DNA of 64,000 nucleotides from Novosphingobium sp. EMRT-2 (GTDB lineage: Bacteria > Pseudomonadota > Alphaproteobacteria > Sphingomonadales > Sphingomonadaceae). A model generated the notes under the pieces. The model made no database searches and had not been told where the DNA came from. It saw nothing but the letters and a program-made list of their open reading frames with translations. The translations under genes were made by a program, and so were the position numbers. Positions 59,220-64,000 of the stretch are shown here, in pieces. The stretch is taken from positions 1,049,501 to 1,113,500 of the forward strand of contig NZ_CP039695.1 of the NCBI RefSeq assembly GCF_005145025.1. The letters are read 5' to 3'. Numbering within the stretch: position 1 is the first letter of the stretch; each line of letters opens with the position of its first letter.

Positions 59220-60047
59220 TTAGCGCAGCAGCGTCAGGACGGTCTGCTGGGCCTGGTTGGCCTGTGCGATCATCGCGGTCGATGCCTGGCTGAGGATCTG
59301 CGACTTCGCCAGCGCCGTGGTTTCGGCCGAATAATCGGTGTCCTGAATCCGCGAACGGGCTTCCGACAGGTTGGTCACGTTGCTGGTGAGGTTGTTCACC
59401 ACCGATTCCAGCCGGTTCTGCCCCGCGCCCAGCGAGGCGCGCGTAGCGCTGACATCCGAAAGCGCGGCTTCCACGTTGCTCATGGTGGTCACGGCCTTGG
59501 CAGCCGTGGTCACGTCGAGCGCGGCGGCGGCCAGGTTCGTGCCGTCGATGGCGGTGCTGGTCAGCGTCACGGTATCGCCGCTGTTGGCCCCCGCCTGGAT
59601 GTCGATCGACACGTCGGTGCCGGCCGTGGTGCTGAACAGCGCGTTGCCGTTGAACTTGACCGTGCTGAAGACGCTGCCGATCTGCTCGGTCAGCGCGGTC
59701 ACTTCGGTCTGCATGTAAACGCGGTCGGTGGTGTCCTGATAGGTGCCCGAAGCCGACTGGTTCGCCAGTTCGCGGATGCGCTGGAGCATGTTGGTCACTT
59801 CGCCCAGCGCGCCTTCGGCGGTCTGCGCCAGCGAGATGCCATCGTTCGCGTTGCGGATGCCCTGGCTCATGCCCTTGATCTGCGAGGTCATCGACGTGGT
59901 GATGGCGAGGCCCGCCGCGTCATCCTTGGCGCTGTTGATGCGCAGGCCGGTGGACAGGCGCTCCATCGAAAGGCCCAGGGTCTTGGTCGCGAGATTGGAT
60001 GCGTTCGCGGCGCGTATCGCGTTGATGTTCGTATTGATAACGGTCAT
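59220..60047 (-). CDS. Flagellin (short form)
   Basis: Flagellar filament protein of 275 residues. The N-terminal D0/D1 region is [34 protein letters not shown] and the C-terminal region [15 protein letters not shown], ending in [14 protein letters not shown]. The central variable D2/D3 domains are almost missing, as is usual for alphaproteobacterial flagellins of about 275 residues. The ATG at 60047 follows TGGAGGT. No other flagellar or chemotaxis genes are present in the window, so it is either a detached flagellin copy or lies apart from the main cluster. Confidence 0.95.
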   Translation of the reverse strand: MTVINTNINAIRAANASNLATKTLGLSMERLSTGLRINSAKDDAAGLAITTSMTSQIKGMSQGIRNANDGISLAQTAEGALGEVTNMLQRIRELANQSASGTYQDTTDRVYMQTEVTALTEQIGSVFSTVKFNGNALFSTTAGTDVSIDIQAGANSGDTVTLTSTAIDGTNLAAAALDVTTAAKAVTTMSNVEAALSDVSATRASLGAGQNRLESVVNNLTSNVTNLSEARSRIQDTDYSAETTALAKSQILSQASTAMIAQANQAQQTVLTLLR

Positions 60048-60088
60048 GACAAGTACCTCCACTCTGTCTGCCGGAACGATCCGGCGCG

Positions 60089-60118
60089 GACCGGTTGGTC
60101 CCGTGCCAAAGACCGGTC
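60089..60118 (-). other. Hairpin in the flagellin 5' leader
   Basis: GACCGGT (60089-60095) and ACCGGTC (60112-60118) are perfect inverted copies, extended by TGG/CCA with a small bulge. It lies about 42 nt before the flagellin ATG. In Caulobacter flagellin mRNA stability is set by FlbT acting on the leader; a comparable role here is inference. Confidence 0.45.
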
Positions 60119-60184
60119 TGGAAGCGGGGGGTTTCAGGTCATCCGTGTCACTACCTAGCGCGGGAACAAGGATCGCTTCAGCAT

Positions 60185-60235
60185 GATCCCTTCTTATCAT
60201 ATGATTGTTTTGACTTAATAATCTTCGATCTTCGC
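60185..60235. promoter_or_regulatory. AT-rich divergent promoter region, flagellin / helicase
   Basis: The only AT-rich stretch between the two divergent genes. It includes a perfect 10-bp palindrome ATCATATGAT (60196-60205) with TATGAT as a possible minus-strand -10. I could not fit a convincing sigma-28 or sigma-54 flagellar promoter. Confidence 0.35.
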
Positions 60236-60314
60236 CATTGCTGGCAGCGTCTCATCGTGGATCGTGACCGGCCATGGCTTGCCCCGCGTTCCAGTTCCGT
60301 TCTATGCGGAACGC

Positions 60315-63107
60315 ATGGCCGCCCTCACCCTTCCCGCGCTTCACGCCAGCCACGGCGGCTGCTGGCTGCGCGATGCCTCGCTGACGGGCAACCCGTCGAC
60401 GCGCGCGGTGGGCAAGGGCGATGCGATCATGGCCGCGGCCGATACGCCGCTGCTGCTGCTGAACGCGCCGCTGGTGGCAAGCCGGCTGGGTTATCCGGAC
60501 CTGTCCGGGCTGGACCTGCTCGAACTCTACGCCTTCATTCACCCCGCTCGGTTCGTGGTGCCCACGCCCAAGGGCCTTGCCCATGCCCTGAACCTTGCTG
60601 AGCCGGCCAGTGACGACGCCGTGCCGCTGCTGTTGCAGGAGGCGGCGGAAGCCCTGCTGGCGACCTGCGAAAGCCCCGGCTGGGCCGAACGCGAGGGCGC
60701 CTGGACGGCGCTGCAATCGCTGGTGCGGATGCGCTGGCCCTGGGCAACGCTGCTCGCCCCCCGCATCCACCGGCCCGAACGCGCCGAACGCTGGCTGTTC
60801 ACACGCCTGCCCGAATGGGAAGAGGCGGCCGAGCGCCCGCAGCCGGCGCAGGTTTCGCTGACCGGCGAGGAGGTGGAGGAGCGGCTTGCCATGCTGACCG
60901 GGCGCGACGCGGAAGCGCGCCCGGCGCAGCGCTCCTATGCGCGCGAGGCCGCCGGCATGTTCGCGCCGCGCCCGCCGCGCGGCAGCGGTTCGGGGCAGCC
61001 GCACATGCTGCTGGCGCAGGCCGGCACCGGCACCGGCAAGACCTTCGGCTATCTCGCCCCCGCCTCGCTATGGGCGGAGAAATCCGGCGGCACCGTCTGG
61101 GTTTCGACCTACACTAAAGCGCTGCAACGGCAGTTGCGGCGCGAAAGCCGGCGGGCGTTTCCGGCCGAGCGCCACGGCAAGGCCCCCGTGGTAGTGCGCA
61201 AGGGACGCGAGAACTACCTGTGCCTGCTGAATCTGGAAGACGCGCTGCAGGGCGGATTCGCCGGCCGCGCCGCGATCCTGGCCCAACTGGTCGCGCGCTG
61301 GGCCGCCTATAGCCAAGACGGCGACATGATCGGCGGCGATCTGCCCGGCTGGCTGGGCACGCTGTTCCGCAAGCGCGGGATCAGCGCGCTGACCGACCAG
61401 CGCGGCGAATGCGTCTATGCCGGCTGCCCGCACTACCGCAAATGCTTCATCGAGCGCGCGGTGCGCGCCTCCGCCGATGCCGAACTGGTGATCGCCAACC
61501 ACGCGCTGGTCATGGTCAACGCCGCGCGGGGCCGCGATGCGGCACAGCGCCCGACGCGGATCGTGTTCGACGAAGGGCACCATGTGTTCGAGGCCGCGGA
61601 TTCGACGTTTTCCGCCGCACTTACCGGCGCGGAGACGATCGAACTGCGGCGCTGGGTGATCGGCCCCGAAGGCAAATCGCGCGGCCGGCGGCGCGGGCTT
61701 TCCGCGCGGCTGGCCGACGTGGCGAGCTACGACGAGGAAGGCGCGCGGGCGATTGCGCAGGCGCGCGAGGCGGCCGAAGCACTGCCCTCCGACGGATGGC
61801 TGGCGCGGCTGCAGGAAAACGCACCGATCGGCCCACTCGAAGCGCTGCTCGCGGCGACGCGCGCGGTGGTCCATGCCCGCGACGAAAGCGGCGGACAGGA
61901 AGCCGGCTATGGCCTGGAAACCGAGATCGCGCAGATGGACGGGGCGTTCATCGAGGTGGCCGGGCTCGCGCAGGAAGCGCTCGAGTCGCTGCGGCAGCCC
62001 CTCGCCCGGCTGGCGCTGCGGCTGGAAGCGATCGTTGAGGACGGCCCCGACTGGCTCGACGGGCCGGCGCGCGCGCGGATCGAGGGCGCCCGCGGGGCGA
62101 TCGGCTGGCGGACCGATCTGGTCGCCGGGTGGATCGCCCTGCTGAGCCGCCTCGGCGGCCCCGCTGATCCCGATTTCGTCGACTGGCTGGCGGTGGAACG
62201 CTCCGACGGACGCGAGTGGGATATCGGCCTCTATCGCCACTATCTCGATCCGATGAAGCCGTTCGCCAACACCGTGCTGGCGCCCGCGCACGGGGTGATG
62301 ATGACCAGTGCGACCTTGCGCGACCGGGCCGGTGGCGGCCGGGGGGATTCCCCGGACAACGGAGACTGGGACAGCGCGATCCGGCGCAGCGGCGCGCCTT
62401 GGCTCGACATGACCCCGCGCCTGTTCTCGGCGGAAAGCCCGTTCGATTATGCCAGCCAGGCCGAAGTGCTGATCGTGACCGACGTGCCCAAGGGCGATAT
62501 TCCCGCGCTGGCCGGCGCCTATGCCCGGCTGATCGAGGCATCGGGTGGCGGCGCGCTGGGCCTGTTCACGGCGGTCCGGCGGCTGCGCGCGGTATATGGC
62601 CGCATCGCCGACCGCCTCGCCCGCGCCGGACTGCCGCTCTATGCCCAGCATGTCGATCCGATCGATACCGGCACGCTGGTCGACATCTTCCGCGACGATC
62701 CGCGCGCCTCGCTGCTGGGCACCGACGCGCTGCGCGACGGGGTGGACGTGCCGGGCCATTCGCTGCGGCTGGTGATGATGGAACAGGTGCCCTGGCCCAA
62801 GCCATCGATCCTGCACCGCGCGCGCCGTCTGGCCGGCGGGGGGCAGGCATATGACGACCGCATCATCCGTGCGCGGCTGGCGCAGGCCTTCGGGCGGCTG
62901 ATCCGCTCGGCGGACGACCGGGGCTTTTTCGTGGTGCTTTCCTCGGCCTTCCCCTCGCGCCTGCTTGGCGCCTTCCCGCCGGGAACGCCGGTTCGCCGCG
63001 TCACGCTCGATGTGGCTTTACAAAGCGTGGCGGGCGGTGTTTCTGGAGCCTCGGCAACCATCGCCAACGCCGGCGCCAGCGCCGGACCTGCCGGGGACCT
63101 TTCGTGA
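60315..63107 (+). CDS. DinG/XPD-type ATP-dependent DNA helicase
   Basis: Superfamily 2 Fe-S helicase of about 930 residues. Walker A is AGTGTGKTFGY (about 236-246), the DEAH box is DEGH (419-422), and four cysteines (303, 366, 371 and 377; GECVYAGCPHYRKC) lie between motifs Ia and II as expected for the XPD/DinG [4Fe-4S] cluster. Later motifs are MMTSATLRD and the C-terminal QAFGRLIRSADDRG. An N-terminal extension of about 200 residues precedes the helicase core. The start is the ATG at 60315 or the GTG at 60264. It unwinds DNA in repair or R-loop removal. It overlaps the next gene by GTGA. Confidence 0.9.
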   Translation: MAALTLPALHASHGGCWLRDASLTGNPSTRAVGKGDAIMAAADTPLLLLNAPLVASRLGYPDLSGLDLLELYAFIHPARFVVPTPKGLAHALNLAEPASDDAVPLLLQEAAEALLATCESPGWAEREGAWTALQSLVRMRWPWATLLAPRIHRPERAERWLFTRLPEWEEAAERPQPAQVSLTGEEVEERLAMLTGRDAEARPAQRSYAREAAGMFAPRPPRGSGSGQPHMLLAQAGTGTGKTFGYLAPASLWAEKSGGTVWVSTYTKALQRQLRRESRRAFPAERHGKAPVVVRKGRENYLCLLNLEDALQGGFAGRAAILAQLVARWAAYSQDGDMIGGDLPGWLGTLFRKRGISALTDQRGECVYAGCPHYRKCFIERAVRASADAELVIANHALVMVNAARGRDAAQRPTRIVFDEGHHVFEAADSTFSAALTGAETIELRRWVIGPEGKSRGRRRGLSARLADVASYDEEGARAIAQAREAAEALPSDGWLARLQENAPIGPLEALLAATRAVVHARDESGGQEAGYGLETEIAQMDGAFIEVAGLAQEALESLRQPLARLALRLEAIVEDGPDWLDGPARARIEGARGAIGWRTDLVAGWIALLSRLGGPADPDFVDWLAVERSDGREWDIGLYRHYLDPMKPFANTVLAPAHGVMMTSATLRDRAGGGRGDSPDNGDWDSAIRRSGAPWLDMTPRLFSAESPFDYASQAEVLIVTDVPKGDIPALAGAYARLIEASGGGALGLFTAVRRLRAVYGRIADRLARAGLPLYAQHVDPIDTGTLVDIFRDDPRASLLGTDALRDGVDVPGHSLRLVMMEQVPWPKPSILHRARRLAGGGQAYDDRIIRARLAQAFGRLIRSADDRGFFVVLSSAFPSRLLGAFPPGTPVRRVTLDVALQSVAGGVSGASATIANAGASAGPAGDLS

Positions 63108-63649
63108 AGACGCTTGCGCTTTTCCGCCATGCCAAATCAGACTGGTCGGACGCGCGCGCGCGCGATTTCGACCGGCCGCTGAACGAACGCGGGATCAAGG
63201 GCGCGCAAGTGATGGGGCGGTTCATCCGCGATGGCGGCTGGCGCTTCGACCGGCTGCTCGCCTCGCCCGCCGTGCGCGTGGCCGAAACGATCGAGCAGGC
63301 GAGCACCGCCTGGGGCCACGGCTTTCCGGTGGAATGGGACCGGCGCATCTACCTTGCCAGTTCGGCCACACTGATGGACCTGCTGCGCGAAGTGGAAGGC
63401 GATCCCGCCAGCATCCTGATGGTGGGGCACAATCCCAGCCTGGAAGACCTGATCTTCGATCTGGTGCCCGATGACGGCAGCAGTCCCTTGCGCGACATGG
63501 TGGAACAGAAGTTCCCCACCGCGACTTTCGCCGTGCTGGAACTGGACATCGACCGCTGGCCCGACATCGACGAAAACTGCGCGCGGCTGGTGGCGCTTAC
63601 CCGCCCGCGTGATCTCGACCCGGCACTGGGACCGGTCTTGATCGACTAA
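63104..63649 (+). CDS. Histidine phosphatase family protein (SixA-like)
   Basis: Small branch-2 histidine phosphatase, 181 residues. The phosphorylated histidine is His9 in LFRHAKSDW and the second catalytic histidine is in [25 protein letters not shown] also matches SixA. SixA removes phosphate from histidine phosphotransfer proteins or from the nitrogen phosphotransferase system. The start is a GTG overlapping the helicase stop (GTGA). Its stop overlaps the stop of the convergent MerR gene. Confidence 0.88.
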   Translation: MKTLALFRHAKSDWSDARARDFDRPLNERGIKGAQVMGRFIRDGGWRFDRLLASPAVRVAETIEQASTAWGHGFPVEWDRRIYLASSATLMDLLREVEGDPASILMVGHNPSLEDLIFDLVPDDGSSPLRDMVEQKFPTATFAVLELDIDRWPDIDENCARLVALTRPRDLDPALGPVLID

Positions 63650-64000
63650 ACGGCTTCGGCTTCCGCGAGCGCGCCGGCAAGCCCATCGCGCACAGCTTCC
63701 AGACGGCCGTACAGCACGCGCAGGGCCGAAAGGACATCCTCCGCCCGCGCCAGTTCGTCGTTGCTGACCGGCGCCGGATCGGACGCGAGCGGCCCCGGCA
63801 CGGGCCGTGCTCCACGCGCCTTCCCCCCGAGCGCCTGCCGCGCCCCGCGGATGGTATAGCCTTCGCGGTGGAGCAGACGGTCGATCTCGGAAACGAGCGC
63901 CACGTCCTCGGCGCGGTAGTATCGCCGCCCGCCAGCCCGCGTGAGCGGGCGCAGCATGGGAAACTGCTCTTCCCAGTACCGCAGGACATGGGGCCGGATG
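63646..64000 (-). CDS. MerR-family regulator (5' end outside window)
   Basis: Partial winged-helix regulator; the N-terminus lies past the right edge. The visible part starts in the DNA-binding domain ([18 protein letters not shown]) and continues through [21 protein letters not shown] and [13 protein letters not shown], then a short helical C-terminal region (about 40 residues) ending in ALAEAEAV. No ligand-binding cysteine set is visible. In many alphaproteobacteria a gene like this sits directly beside ihfA, which I would expect just outside the window. The stop TAG overlaps the SixA-like stop. Confidence 0.88.
   Translation of the reverse strand, partial: IRPHVLRYWEEQFPMLRPLTRAGGRRYYRAEDVALVSEIDRLLHREGYTIRGARQALGGKARGARPVPGPLASDPAPVSNDELARAEDVLSALRVLYGRLEAVRDGLAGALAEAEAV

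Noticed and set aside
60105..60125. TGGCAC on the minus strand as a sigma-54 promoter for flagellin
   Set aside because: TGGCAC occurs in the leader but the required GC element at the -12 position is not at the right spacing.
1..64000. tRNA, rRNA, insertion sequences, phage genes or CRISPR arrays
   Set aside because: I looked for tRNA-like cloverleaf ends, transposase motifs, direct-repeat arrays and integrase motifs on both strands and found none convincing.

Overview
The window is a high-GC, densely coded chromosomal segment from an alphaproteobacterium, most likely Sphingomonadaceae and probably Novosphingobium or a close relative. The evidence is a class I lysyl-tRNA synthetase, an RNase E with an acidic insertion in its S1 domain and an Ala/Pro/Lys-rich tail, a coniferyl-aldehyde dehydrogenase, an exosortase A (XrtA) locus with the full set of type 1 accessory genes, and a MerR-family gene of the kind that usually sits beside ihfA. 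No rRNA, tRNA, CRISPR array, insertion sequence, integrase or phage gene is visible. Nearly all genes look like ordinary core genome.

Layout. 1-722: 5' end of the nuo operon (nuoA, nuoB running off the left edge). 884-9658: metabolic and envelope genes (coniferyl-aldehyde dehydrogenase, prepilin peptidase, thiolase, SH3 protein, D-2-hydroxyacid dehydrogenase, ammonium transporter, PilZ protein, flavin oxidoreductase). 9668-15745: a minus-strand run with prfB, an exported methyltransferase, a periplasmic peroxiredoxin, PBP1A and a peptidoglycan amidase. 15746-19190: a 632-bp leader, rne and a strong terminator. 19205-22436: a methyltransferase, then the coupled trio sdhB, thioesterase and zapE.

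22790-43908 is the distinctive part: an exosortase A / exopolysaccharide island. A ten-gene minus-strand operon (38097 down to 25219) carries the polysaccharide export lipoprotein, chain-length protein, tyrosine-kinase-like ATPase, outer-membrane barrel, XrtA ATPase, deacetylase, FemAB protein, glycosyltransferase, exosortase A fused to an EpsI domain, and an amidotransferase. A CHASE2-EAL c-di-GMP phosphodiesterase follows. Upstream lies a small-molecule module split over both strands: PLP decarboxylase and AMP-forming ligase on minus; FemAB/GNAT-like transferase, acyl carrier protein and two alpha/beta-hydrolase-like proteins on plus. No PEP-CTERM substrate protein of the exosortase is visible here. 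The chemistry of the ligase/ACP/decarboxylase module is the least understood biology in the window.

43905-64000: thioredoxin reductase, a tyrosine phosphatase, a stand-alone receiver protein, a thioesterase/amidohydrolase pair, a second thiolase behind a perfect 16-bp palindrome, an M28 peptidase, EttA, a Gly/Trp-rich RcnB-like protein, a MarR regulator with an inverted repeat over its own promoter, a prolyl-4-hydroxylase-like oxygenase preceded by a perfect TGTGA-N6-TCACA box, a DUF885 protein, lysS, a lone short flagellin, a DinG/XPD-type helicase, a SixA-like phosphatase and a partial MerR regulator. All family calls are from motif recognition by eye; no database search was run.
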